From: Otatea glauca | Taxonomy: Eukaryota > Streptophyta > Magnoliopsida > Poales > Poaceae | Assembly (NCBI GenBank): GCA_036346275.1 | Contig: JAYEVK010000211.1 | Location: 62,001-126,000 of the forward strand | Direction: 5' to 3' | DNA length: 64,000 nt | In this document: in pieces, positions 1 through 10,916 of the stretch | Numbering within the stretch: the stretch's first letter is position 1 | How the letters are laid out: each line of letters opens with the position of its first letter | Made by a program: the position numbers and the translations under genes | The notes under the pieces: model-generated | What the model saw: only the letters and a program-made list of their open reading frames with translations | Told to the model about the DNA's origin: nothing | Databases searched by the model: none

Positions 1-140
1 CACCTCCAACGGCAACTCCTGCAGCATGGTAAGAACTTGTAAGAGCTTTGGTTAAAGCGTGAGAATTGAGCGACTTTTCAACACATCCTAGTAGTTGGTA
101 GGGACATATCCTTGTGATTTGTTTCTTGTCTTCACTAACA

Positions 141-1943
141 ATGGCAGGTTCTCAACGTCGTAATGCTTGGGCCAACAGCATCATATGAGAAGAGATAGTT
201 CACACTCTGAGATATGAAGATCGTACGAGCACAGCTTCATCACCACGGGAGGTACGACGACATAGCATACGTACTAAAAGTAAGTTCACTGTACCCATTT
301 TTAGTGGTAAATATGATCCTGAAGGTTCTCTTACTTGGGAATTAGCTGTAGAACAATCATTTGATAATCATGGAATTCCTGAGCATGAAAAGGTTAGGGT
401 TGTTACTAGTGGATTTACTGATTTTGCTGCTCTTTGGTGGAATGATTATATGCGTAAAAATCAGGACATCCCTAGCACATGAATTAAATTGAAGAAAATT
501 ATGAGAGATAGATTTGTTCCTTCATATGTTGCTCATAAATTACAGAATGAATTGCAATGTCTAAAACAAGATTGTAAAACTGTGAATGAATACTACCAAG
601 AATTTCAGAGTAGATATTTGCGTTGTGGGTTAGAAGAGACCAAAAAGACTTGGATGAACAAATTTCATTTTGGGCTAGATTTTGATATTCAGATCATGAT
701 ATCTTGTAAAGAATTCAATTCTATGTCATGTTTGCTTAATCTTTCTTGTGAAGCTGAAAGAAAAATACAGAGAAGACAAGCAACCACAGCTCAAGTTCCT
801 ATTGAGTTAAATGATACTCCTGTTGCATGCACTGCACTAAACCTTAATGAGAGCATACACCCTGAGCATGAGAAAGAAATACCAGAAAATTTGAGTGAAG
901 TAGAGGATAGCACATGTGATGATGATTCTACTAACATAATCCAATCTACTTCTGTTACTTCTATTGTTGTTGTTCCATGTGATATGTAGGTTACTTCTGA
1001 AGAAGGGGAGCTACAACCTGAAAAACATGCATTATCATGTGAAAGTTTTGAGGTACCTACTACTTTTGAGGAGGACGCTAATGACCATGGTTCATATTTG
1101 ATTTTACAGCAATAAAGGGAGCTAATTTGTGAGTATATTCCTGTTGTACTTAATTCTAGTGAGCTACCATCGTGTGCCATAATTGTAGAACCATGTAATG
1201 AATTGCATTCTTATAATTTTGAACATGTGGTACTGATTACGCATAAGGAAGTGATAGCTAGAATATCCCCTGCCACTGTTGTGTGCTATATCATGTTGAA
1301 TGAGCCTGTTAGCTTGAATTGTGCTATGAATAAGATTTCTGAAATTTCATCTCCTAAGTCTTTATCTAGCACCTATGCCTACTATTTTAAATTCAATTTA
1401 GTTGGGAAATATGGCATAGATGGCAAGTTTCATGTCTACAGAATATGCATAACTTGTGATAAACTTGCTGAATTGAAGCTTGCTATTTTGGGCAATCCTA
1501 GTTGTATGCAAAAGCTTGTTTCATGTAAGGCACCATCAATTTTTTATGATATGTGTGATACCCATAGCTTGCTACCTCAGCATGTCGTAGTTGATAAGTG
1601 GAAACCCATTAAAATTGTGTCACCGTTGTTGGGATGGTTTGATATTGCTTGTTTACAATATGATCATATGAATGAGCTTTGCTTGTTACCAAAACTTGTA
1701 GTTTTGCCCATCTATGTTATTGAACGAGGCTTACAAAACATGAGTATTCTTTATCCAAGGGCAGGGATAGATATGTGCTTTACTTATACTTGCAAAATAA
1801 GTTGCAAATTGAATCATGTTAATATTTATGTTATATGCTTCACTTATAATCACAAATTGAGTTACAAAATTGTGAGGAAAGCGGCTTTGCTTAAATCTGA
1901 TTACCTCATTTGCTGTTATATAAGTAGCATGACACGAAACTAA
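141..1943 (+). pseudogene. Ty3/gypsy gag-like ORF (Tekay/RIRE3-like), no pol, degenerate
   Basis: One reading frame runs from an ATG at 141 to 1943, broken by stops at 186, 480, 987 and about 1113. It begins MAGSQRRNAWAN, and the middle (residues about 50-200) is a retrotransposon capsid (Retrotrans_gag) domain: FSGKYDPEGSLTWELAVEQ, then FAALWWNDYM, then MRDRFVPSYVAHKLQNELQC and the YYQEFQSRYLRCGLEE signature. In living relatives this protein packages the element RNA in cytoplasmic particles. The stop at 480 replaces a Trp found in the family (IPST-W-IKLKK), as a G-to-A change. The C-terminal 400 codons contain no zinc knuckle, protease, RT or integrase that I can recognise; they are rich in Cys, Ile and Leu and remain largely open. 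This looks like a non-autonomous gypsy element that kept gag plus an unknown extension. The 5' LTR is outside the window. Family call is from recalled motifs, moderately sure. Confidence 0.75.
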
Positions 1944-2044
1944 AAGAACAATGAAATATGGGATATATACATATATGATGCATACACGTTGTTCTTTTTG
2001 TTTCTTGTTTCTTTTCCAGCTTTTCCCGAGGATGGTTTTCCTTC

Positions 2045-2060
2045 AAGGAGGGGAGGAAGA
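2045..2060 (+). other. Polypurine tract of the first gypsy element
   Basis: The run AAGGAGGGGAGGAAGA lies just after the end of the long ORF and before the LTR-like sequence, where a plus-strand primer is expected in a Ty3/gypsy element. A separate open frame (1951-2340, 129 codons) overlaps it. It has no domain I recognise and is probably 3' untranslated sequence. Confidence 0.5.
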
Positions 2061-2340
2061 ATCTCTGAGTGCTAGTATTCATCAAGCCTTTATATGCTGG
2101 AAAGAATTGTTGAGCAATGTGGATGATTATCAGGACGAGCTAAAAGCTAAGCATGAGTCGAGGACGACTCAAATTCAAGAAGGGGATGATGATGAAAACA
2201 TCACTACTACGGATATTACCACATTTGGTTATGCCAACTCCAACACGTTATCCACGGGCCAAGAAGAGAGAGATATCAAATATCACGTTCTGGAATCCAA
2301 TTCGGCCTCCGAATACCAACCTAATGTAAAACACGCATAA

Positions 2341-2972
2341 CTTTTGCATACGGTGTCCGATTGGAGAGTTCTTGTACTTGATTGAAAGCTTACAACGAGA
2401 CCTTTCCAATGGGTCAGGCCCCAGTTCCAGATTCATCATGGATCAGTCGGAATCATCAAAAAAATAAACTATAATACTATTTTGGGTTGTTTTGGGCCTT
2501 GTAATCGTGTGGGGGCCCAAGCCAAAGTTGTGTACACCCCCCTGGTTGCACACAACCCTAGGACGTCCCTCTCACGTCTCTCCCTCTTATAAACTTAGTA
2601 GCCACCGCTTTAGACACCTGTGTTTTTGTTTGATTAGTTTAGCCAAGTGCAAACTTTGTGTCTTCAAATTGTGCTGGACAGTCACCTTGTCAAGACCTTC
2701 AATAGAACCCCACCCTGTTTTGCCTTCATTCATATTCGCAATTTCAAATTGCTTTTACTATTGTTCTTGCTTGTTCTTCGGTTGTTTGCAGGAATTGAAC
2801 CTCGTGTTCAGGTTGATCGTGCCAACGGCAAGATCAATAACACTCCGGAGTTGGTTTAGCGATTGCTAAGGAGCATCGTCGTCGTACGTTGTAGTCGGAT
2901 CGTCAAAGTCAGTTCCACCAAATCGATAGTTATCTCTCTCATCGAAGGATCGGGACACAACCTTACATCACC
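2341..2972 (+). mobile_element. Probable 3' LTR/3' end of the first gypsy element
   Basis: Non-coding sequence with a TATA-like CTTATAAAC at about 2587, a pyrimidine-rich stretch resembling a transcribed leader, and an end in ...ACATCA near 2972. The tail (ATCGAAGGATCGGGACACA) resembles the LTR termini of RIRE3/RIRE8-type gypsy elements as I remember them. The left LTR boundary is not visible, and no second copy is in the window for comparison, so the LTR call is an inference. Confidence 0.4.
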
Positions 2973-2997
2973 TTCTGCCACCATCGTCGCCAATGGT

Positions 2998-3345
2998 GCC
3001 TCCCCACTCGGAGCTCCCCGATCTACGCCTCCCCGCTCGAAGCTGCCCCCACCTGCGCATCCCCACTCGGAGCTCCCCCACCTACGCCTCCCTGCTCGGA
3101 GCTCCCCCCACCCAGTGGAGCTCCCCGACTAGCGCATCCCCGCTCGGAGCTCCCCCACCTGCACCTCCCCGCTTGGAGCTCCCCCAGCGGCGCCTCATCG
3201 CTCGGAGTTCCCCCCACCCTCTTGGAGCTCCCCCACCGACACTTCCCCTCTCCGAGCTGGTCCACCTGCGCCTCCCAGCTCGGACCTGGTCCACCAGCGC
3301 CTCCCCACGCGGACCTGCCCCCACCGGTGTCTCCCTACTTGCTAG
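2998..3345. repeat. GC-rich degenerate minisatellite, unit about 33 bp
   Basis: Roughly ten imperfect copies of a unit built from CTCGGAGCTCCCCCACC followed by TGCGCCTCCC. The last copies drift to CTCGGACCTGGTCCACC. Both strands stay open through most of it because the sequence lacks A/T-rich stop codons, so the proline/serine-rich ORFs here are not evidence of a gene. Confidence 0.75.
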
Positions 3346-4004
3346 AAGACTTGAGTTCATTTCTATGCTATCAATCATGATTTAGTGCGTAATTAGTGCC
3401 CTTTTAGTGTGTTTTAGTTTTGGATGTCTTGATTCTAGTATGGACGTTGCTTTATGGACGTTGGTGTTTAGCTCCTGGGAAAATTTAGAATTGGCAACAG
3501 GGAATTCTTATGTATGGAAAGTATGCTGCTAGTTTTTTTTGGCATTTGTATGATCTTAAGTGGTGTATAGGCTATGCAAATCAAGTAGGAAGATAAGTTC
3601 AAGATAATTTATTGTCGTTTATGATGTTTGTGAGGTTATTTTGTACCCTAATTTGGATTGATGAACCCTATCAATATGTGTACACAGTATTAGATTGTGT
3701 CTTTCACTTCCCCAATCACCATACATAGGTGGCCACCCCTCCTTCGTTGGCAACTTTTGTAGGACCATGTAGATTACAATAATATCATATCACATGCAAG
3801 ACATGAACTTAGATTTAACAATATTTAATAATTTATAGTATTAGTAAGGCCCCTATATTTTACAAGTGTTCGTTAAGTTCCATTTTGTGATTTATGAATC
3901 TTCCATAGGCATATATGTTTCCTAAATTAGTGTAGCATCTAGGATGAGATTAACACTTTTATATGTAGATACATGAATCACAGTTTTGCTAATGGCTTAT
4001 TTTT
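3346..4004. other. Intergenic, no gene seen
   Basis: AT-rich sequence without an ORF, recognisable transposon end or repeat. It separates the minisatellite from the 36 bp tandem repeat. Confidence 0.6.
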
Positions 4005-4092
4005 AGCATATTACTTTTGTTTAGACATGTGTTTACTTTCAGCATATTACTTTTGTTTAGACATGTGTTTACTTTCAGCATATTACTTTTGT
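4005..4092. repeat. 36 bp tandem repeat, 2.4 copies
   Basis: The unit AGCATATTACTTTTGTTTAG plus the next 16 bases occurs exactly at 4005-4040 and 4041-4076, with a third partial copy to 4092. The two full copies are identical, which indicates a recent slippage or replication-based duplication. Confidence 0.9.
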
Positions 4093-4230
4093 CTTTTATC
4101 TCAGCATATGTTAGAGTTTAAGTTGCATAACCTACGTCTCCCGTTCAAGAGTACTTATTTATAAATATGCTGGAATGGCATATTTATAAGCAAGCAGTCT
4201 CGAATTGTCCACATATATTGGACAGATCGA

Positions 4231-4429
4231 GGATATGTGGTTCGGGCAAGATCCTGAGCTGTTGTACAACTCCAGAGTAGATTTCGGTAGTGTCTCCCTG
4301 GTGTTCTCTAGATACACACCCTTCTTGACCTGTTGTCGAGACGTGTATCTGGAGAACAACGGGGACATGCTACCAAAATTTTCTCTAGAGTTGTACAACG
4401 GCTTAGAAACTTACCCGAACCACATATCC
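4231..4429. repeat. Imperfect inverted repeat with arms of about 90 bp
   Basis: The left arm starts GGATATGTGGTTCGGGCAAG and the right arm ends in the reverse complement, CGAACCACATATCC. Inner parts also pair (TTGTACAACTC / GAGTTGTACAAC; GTGTATCT / AGATACAC). Because the arms pair, both strands translate to similar peptides containing FSRYT and LELYN, so the short ORFs here are not genes. It lies just upstream of a CACTA gene remnant and may be a terminal or subterminal hairpin of that element, but no CACTA end is seen next to it. Confidence 0.7.
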
Positions 4430-4674
4430 TTGAATGGGATTAAGACCAAACCTATTTAGAGATTAGGAGTTATCATTGGTACGTTTTTAGTTGGTCAACA
4501 GGTAGACTTTTCTTGATGATCATTCGTTCATCCGTTACTCTACTACAATATGCTAGAACTACTAAATGCTACGAATTATCCATTGAGCTATTGATTTACA
4601 TGATTTATTGTCAAGTTCACAAATTCCTTTTTCTCATGTCAAATATATGACCATGTCATATATGAAAACTCAAA

Positions 4675-6320
4675 ATGTCGCAATTAGAGAGCATCGGCTC
4701 ATCGTCAGACAGAAAGGAAGGTGCTCTTGAGGGGCCGAGCCAAGTTCCATGTGTTGAGCCGACCCAAGTTCCATGTGTTGAGGGGCCGAGTAAGGTGAGA
4801 AAGGCCCAAGAACCGAACAAAGGGGCCGTAGGGAGAACGCTGTAGGTTCTCTACTTCAATGCCATGGGTGTTTGCACGGGTCCTCCTAAGTACAAGGGGC
4901 GATATCGCTCATTCCTCGACCAATTGGAGAGGGAGAGAGTTCCCATAATGGTTAAGTATTGGAGAAAGGAAATCAGCGCCAAGCAGAAGAATCGGCTGTG
5001 GGACGAGGTTAAGGGCATATGGATTATAGAAGAGGAGGATGATAACAATGCCAGGCGGTACGCGTTGAAGAGGATGGCTGTTGCTCTAAGGCACTTCAGG
5101 GTCTTCATGCACAGTGAGTGTATGTTGAAAGGCCATACACCATTCGAGAGGTATCCGTTCGTGACTCCTGGTGTTTGAGAGGAGTTCACGAGGATGAAGG
5201 GTATGCCCGAGGCGGAGGAGCTGAGATAGAAGAACATTGCTACCCAAAGGTAGAACACGCATGCGCACCACCTCGGTTCAAGCGGCTATGAAGGGAAGAA
5301 GGTAGAGTGGGCGCAACTAGCCGAGGAGTGCGCGAATTCCAGGACAGCGATGCCTTACTCGCACATATGTGAGGAGCGGGCACGTGACTGGGTATTAGCG
5401 ATGCCTTACGCTGCTAGTAGTACCAAACCCCGGTACCGTGCAAGTTGTCTCTACCATCGTAAGACATCAAACTTAATACATTGCGGTCGACCCTTCTTGT
5501 TGTATTTCAGATCTAATTCGTACTCGCTTCTTGCAGGAGGAGGTAAGTCAGAGGAAAGAGCAGGGGACCTTTCTTAGCCAATGGTCAAATGACATCATGT
5601 CCTCTGCGATCAGGAAGCCCGACCATAAGGGACAGGTGCTTGCTGTAGGGGCGGGGCATACGAAGAAGTCCTACTTCCAAGATGACGCTGGGAGTACCAG
5701 ATCAAGATCATGGGAAGCACGTGCGGAGCTCCTCAAGGACACACTCAGGGAGCAGCTGAGGGAGGAGATCAAGGAGGAGATGATAGGGGAGATGACGGCA
5801 CGTGAGGAGGAGATGAGGGGGCAGATAATGGCACGTGAGGAGCGTTTAAGGGTCGAGATGATGGCAATGATCTCCCAAAGTTAGAGCCAGATGCCCCCAC
5901 CTACCGTAGAGAAACCTGTGCCCCGACCAAGTAGCTGCGGTTCCAAAAATGATAAGTCTGGTCCCCAGCTGAAAGTAATAATTAATTTTGCTTAACTTAA
6001 AGGTGCGAGGGTAACTTTTCATATGTTTTCTCTTAAGTTGTGCTCTTTTTGCAGGCGCCTACCAAGTGCCAGCTCACCCTAACAGAAGACGGATTTCCTG
6101 TTGAGGCTGCACACGGGGTTGCATTTTCATGCAAGGAGACCAACATGGTGCATAGTCAGCCTTTGGAGAAGGGCTACATGAGGGTCTAGGTGGACTACAT
6201 CCACATTGCCTTCTTATCACATGTGCTCGAGTTCCCCCCAACGAAGACATCATCACTCTTGGGCAAGCACGGATGTTGTTCATCAAGTGGCCCACGACAG
6301 GCGTTGTACTGGTCAAGGAA
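4675..6320 (+). pseudogene. CACTA accessory gene remnant (Transposase_24 + DUF8039)
   Basis: The frame opens at ATG 4675 (MSQLESIGSSSD). It carries the plant Ptta/En-Spm Transposase_24 region: KRMAVALRHFRVFM, the YPFVTPGV/EEFTRMKG segment, HHLGSSGYEGKKVEWAQL and PYSHICEERARDWVLA. After an intron-like gap ending TTGCAG at about 5536 there is an acidic/basic coiled-coil stretch (REQLREEIKEEMIGEM), then an intron with AG at about 6056, then a DUF8039-like segment ending PNEDIITLGQARMLFIKW. In-frame stops at about 4843, 5176 (Trp expected), 5227 and 5251 make it non-functional. The DUF8039 part matches the same domain in the complete CACTA at 14.3 kb (PNDEIVTLGD...IQWP), so both derive from related elements. 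In CACTA transposons this second ORF has an unclear role beside the TnpD transposase, which is absent here. Neither terminal inverted repeat is visible. Confidence 0.75.
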
Positions 6321-7528
6321 AAATTCCTCCATGTCTTCTGTACCATTTCAGTAGTACGGCAATAAGTTCTAGCACAAGCTCCTCTGGATCCTCCTCGGAC
6401 TCCTCCAGCTCAGCTGCCTCCTCCCTGAGGTAGAGAGCCTCCTCCAGCTTGGCTATCCTCTCAGAAGCCATCCTCCTAGACTCCCAAAGATCCTTTTCGG
6501 CCTTCTCCAATGCTTCATATACCTCTGTAAGCTCCTGTGGAATATATGAAACCAGGTATCTTCATGATCGGCCCAGTATCGACTAAGGAGGAGACAGGCC
6601 CAAGCAGAAGGCCCAAAGGATGAGCCCCACGCCAAGCATTGCTGCCGCACGGAAGGGGGCACGTCCTATAAACAGTCGAATATGTATTTAGATATAAAAA
6701 GATACAGTTGTGATCCGAGTCGTTATTAGGATAGATAAAGATGTAAACCCTATCCTGTAACCAACTAGAATATAGCAACCGACCGGAATCTCCTAACCGA
6801 TCAGGACTCTGTAAGCCGCCCCACCCCCAGTATATAAGGGAGAGGGCGGGTAACACCATAGACATCGGATCATCCAAGCATAGAGCAATCGAGCCCTGGA
6901 GCACACACCATATCGCCCAGAGCACATTACGCTTTGAGCAACCTTTGATCCAAGAGATCCATATAATCCCAGCACACAGGATTAGGGTATTACCTCCGTT
7001 GTTGAGGGCCTGAACCTGTCTAATCCCTTGTCTTGTGTGACCTTCGAGTTTGAGATCTAGCGCCTACCCCATAAAATTATTGCCGACTACAAAAGTCGAC
7101 AGCTCCTGGTTCGTAGTCTTCGTGAGGGTGTCCTGTGCTGAAGCAAAATGTACTAGGTGGACGACGATGGCATCTTCCTCCCCCTTGATCCTGTCCTCAC
7201 TGACGGTGCTTCCATTGGCATGATACTTGAATACGGTGGACTCCAACTCTGAAGCGTAGTCACGGGCAAGGCGACAAAGTGCAAGACAGGCAGTCTCCTG
7301 GATCCCAGACTCAGACGTGGATCTCCTCACTGAAATGTGGATGGGGTGGCTCCTGATGGTGTTCTTCCTAGCGTAGACGATGATCTTGCAGATTGTCCCT
7401 CTTGTTTTTCCGTTCACGATCTAGTTGGTACCACGATAGATAGGACGATCAAAGCCTCCCAACAGCTGCAGCATCCTCCAAAGCTCAGTAGCAAATCCTC
7501 CCTTACGCTCTCCATAAAGATACTCCAT
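6313..7528 (-). pseudogene. Retroelement ORF next to a 3.2 kb LTR, split by a solo LTR
   Basis: On the minus strand an ATG at 7528 opens MEYLYGERKGGFATELWRML, with one in-frame stop. It continues through ETACLALCRLARDYASELES and then, after the solo LTR at 6536-7101, through a Glu/Leu/Arg-rich coiled coil (ALEKAEKDLWESRRMASERI) to WYRRHGGIFP. Deleting the 566 bp LTR plus one 5 bp target duplication restores the frame exactly (571 bp), so both halves are one ORF. It sits about 200 bp inside the LTR at 7734-10916, in the position of the first internal ORF of that element. Similar proteins occur in grass gypsy-type elements annotated as unclassified retrotransposon proteins; I do not recognise a catalytic domain. 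The plus-strand CACTA remnant abuts its 3' end, so the rest of the element is lost. Confidence 0.65.
6536..7101 (+). mobile_element. Solo LTR of a Ty3/gypsy element (566 bp)
   Basis: It begins TGTGGAATATATG and ends AAAAGTCGACA (TG...CA), flanked by the 5 bp direct repeat GCTCC at 6531-6535 and 7102-7106. A TATA box (TATATAA) is at 6831-6837, followed by the pyrimidine/AT leader of an LTR transcript. There is no internal region, so it is a solo LTR formed by LTR-LTR recombination. Orientation is from the TATA box. Its insertion splits the minus-strand ORF of an older element. Confidence 0.9.
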
Positions 7529-7733
7529 CTCGACCTCCAGAAAGCAGCTCTCGTAAAAATCTCAACTCAAAACTAGAGAAAAGACAGAGAAATTCAGCAA
7601 AGGTGGAAAGCAAGAAAGAAGGGATAAGTCAAGATCCTTTTAATCTTTCAAGTTAATTTTGCCTTTAGAAAATAGTTTTGAACACTCCTAAGATAACAAA
7701 CTAGCTAGGGCTTGACCTACAGTTAGTATCCTC

Positions 7734-10700
7734 TGTCAGGACCTGAATATGCAAATCAAGACCCTCTGTGTATTCCGCACTAGTCCAGGATCATGCTAGT
7801 GCACATAGGCTCAACATTGATGAATATCACAATCATACTTAACGGTAACATAATAACGACTTCATCAACATTAAATATAACTGTTGAATGATCTTATGGT
7901 CAACCTTACATGAATATGCCTTGCAGGGCTAAAACTAAAAGTAAATAAATTGCAGCGGAAATAAACACAAGCGTAGAAACCCTTCAATCTGCCACGGGCA
8001 ACTGACAAGGTTCGCACCCTAGTTATTCGCCTCTTCCTGATACTCTTCCTCAAAAGCAGGCGTTGCTTCTTCTCCAACTGGTGATGTCTTGTTGCAAGGG
8101 GTTGAGTATATAAAGCACTCAACAAGTTGCGCACAGAATGCAAGTCTAATGTTCTATATGCATGGCTTAATACAAAGGATAAGCTGACATGGTTAATTTA
8201 CATAAACAACGTTCATAAAGGAATAGCATTAATAGATTGAAAGACAGTAAAACAAATAATATCAATAATACATTTTTCCATTTTTTTTCCAAGAACCAAC
8301 TCATTACCTTATTCCACATTTCACGTCCATACCCCATCTGTTTTTAATAAAATCTAACACCTGACTGTAATCACCGAGCAATGCTCAATACCGCGAGCAC
8401 GGCTATTCGAATAGGTTTTACACTCTTCAGAGGTTATACACTTTACCCACAAGATGCAACCATACACAACAAAGACGAGTGATTATAACAAAGCCTTTAC
8501 AATGCCTATCTAAACCCAGTACTATCCACTAATGTTTCAACACTAATGGGACTGGTTACCACATCCAGGGCCCCCTCTTACGCCTTGTGAGTCTACCCGT
8601 ACACTCGGAACCCACACTGCCAAGATAGTACCGAAGCCTAGACATAACAATTTAATCAGCTAGGCCTATCCCATAACAGACATGTGGTTGTATGAATGAC
8701 TCAGTTCAAATTCTTGCAAGGTTAAGTCCTTAATTGACCAAGGCAAGACTAACTAAAAATCATCATAACCATGAACCAACCATTATCATAAAAAAACAAT
8801 GCGACCGCCCAAATACCACATTAGCCCACCACAAATACATGCCACTTGCCTCGGTCTAAATCATTTTACCACCACGGTTGATTACCATGCACCACGTGCC
8901 ATCAACAATAGCAACATTGTGTGACAACATCCTACACACAAGTTAATAAAAATGTTCCATAATCATTAAGCAAGATTAACCATTTTTACATAAAATGATG
9001 ACTTGTTGCACGGCTAAGCATTCTACTTGCGTTCTAACCAACCATATTGGCAATTATAGCTAACAATTAGTATTAAACCTTTCTAGGGTGACAAATGAAA
9101 TATGACATACCACATGGCAAGGTGGATGTAACTCAAAGTGGACCATAACTAATCCCATATTTGAAACAGCGATACTTGAATTAATATGCAATACTTTGAA
9201 TCAAAATAATATTTAAAGCATAGGTTCAACATGATTAAAGCACAATTTGCCTTCAAACATCTCTAACTATTGCTCTTGACCTTGCTCGGGTGCTGCCTCC
9301 TCAATCACAAACTCACCGGGCAACTCAACGTCTACGCGTAACAAGCGAGAAAGCAATAAATAGCAGGTACAAAGAGGATGATCAACTCCCAAAATTAAAT
9401 AAAATTCACCATTAAATAGAGCATGATTTTACAAATTTTTAGAAACTGGAATCACCTCAATCAGAGTTCAAATGCAAAAGATATAGCTATTCAAAGTTTG
9501 GAATAAAAGATAATTCTGAAAAATAGAAAAACCGAATTAACCGAATTACTTTTACACTGGAAAATAGCATTTATGCTATCATGCTAACATCAGCATTGAA
9601 TATGATTTTTGGATAATTATTTTTCTAAAGAAAAATGATTTATAACGTCACGCTGACGTCAGCGGACACGTGGCCCAATCAGAAGGCGACACGCATCACT
9701 CGCACATGGACTCGGTCTACGGTTCGGCCTCGGTCCATTGTGGACCCGGTGCATGGCACCTCGGCTACGGCACCCGACACGCGGTGATACATGGTTGGGC
9801 GCGGCGCCGGTGCGATCGTGGTCGCACGATTCAAAATCGACGGTCAAGATCCGGCGGATGGAGGCTGCAGCGGCGGACACGCGGCGAGCTAACACCATCG
9901 CTACACGGCTCACTCTACGTGGCTTGATCCGAATCGAATGGCTTGCGCTACACAACGTGGACTTGCGACGTGGCTACCCCAGCGGATGACATGTGTAGAA
10001 GATCCGACGATGCTCACCAAATCCGACGGCTGATGAAGCTTGCAATAGCGACGATGGCGCGATGGAGCGGGCTCACCGGAGATGAAGACGATGACACGGC
10101 TGACAGCGTTTCAAGGCATCTCCGGTGACACGAAAGGATGGAAACGGTGTGTCTCACCGCAGCGAAGGATATGGTGGCCTTGACGACGGCGAGGACTCAA
10201 CGAACTATGAACAAGCGGCGAAAAAAGACGACGGAGGCTTCGGCGAACTTCAGCGAGCTCGCACGGGCGAACGATGGCGTCTCGGCGTGCGCAACTGGAC
10301 CAGAAGATGTGGCGCGGCGTGAAGATCTCAATGGCGGCGGCGCTTTAAATAGCGGCCTCGACTTCCGCGAATCTCACTCGAAACGAGCTTTGCTCCGATA
10401 CAGTGGTGGAATCCGGCGGGGATACGGATGGGCGACGTGGCGCGGTCACAGTTGTCCACGCGGCAACAATCGACGGCTTGCAACACGCAGGCGATGCGGG
10501 GAAGGCACGGCCATTGGATCTCGATCCGACGGTCACGATCCTAGGGTTTCGGTGGAGCAAGTTGCGTGGGCTCGACTGCATGGAGAAATGGGCTGGACCG
10601 AGGGTTTTCGGCCCAACACTGCTCAACCGATTTTTAAAATATTTTCAAATTAAAATAATTCAGGTAAATAAATAAAGCTATAATACATAGCAAAAGTATC

Positions 10701-10916
10701 AGGAAAAATCCCAAAAAATTCAGAAAAAACTTTGGAACATTCGGAACTGAAATAAAATATTTCCAACCAATGATCATTAATACTTTTCTCTGAATAATTA
10801 AATGATAGCAAAAGGCTTTATTCAAAATTCCAAAATGAATTAAATAAAAACTCAGAAATTAAATAACAAAGAAAAATCATATTAAATTCAATAAAAGCAA
10901 AATTTGGGATGTTACA
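7734..10916 (-). mobile_element. 3.18 kb LTR of a gypsy element (minus), with attached leader
   Basis: Read on the minus strand it starts TGTAACATCCCAAATTTTG at 10916 and ends TATTCAGGTCCTGACA at 7734. It matches, end to end and in length, the solo LTR at 26030-29209 (3,183 versus 3,180 bp). A TATA-like CTATTTAAAGC is at about 10353-10343, about 560 bp into the LTR, followed by roughly 0.7 kb of GC-rich sequence (9650-10340) and then AT-rich sequence to the end. Downstream on the minus strand lie a leader and the ORF at 7528, so this is a 5' LTR still joined to internal sequence. Flanking 5-mers (TCCTC and GAATA) do not match, as expected when the 3' LTR is lost. The many overlapping GC-rich ORFs between 9659 and 10675 are leader sequence, not genes. 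Confidence 0.85.
8401..8453 (-). other. Conserved LTR block, copy 1
   Basis: Minus-strand sequence GTGGGTAAAGTGTATAACC, then TCTGAAGAGTG, then the palindrome TATTCGAATA. The same block appears in every large LTR of this window (28480-28530, 32359-32400 minus, about 41130-41180, 46955-47010 and 47638-47690). It is the best-preserved piece of otherwise diverged LTRs. Confidence 0.8.

Noticed and set aside
3023..3385. Pro/Ser-rich and Gly/Arg-rich ORFs
   Set aside because: Artefacts of the minisatellite; they exist on both strands.
9659..10675. Overlapping ORFs on both strands
   Set aside because: GC-rich R/U5 leader of the minus-strand LTR; the matching region of the sister LTR at 26030 does not conserve these frames.
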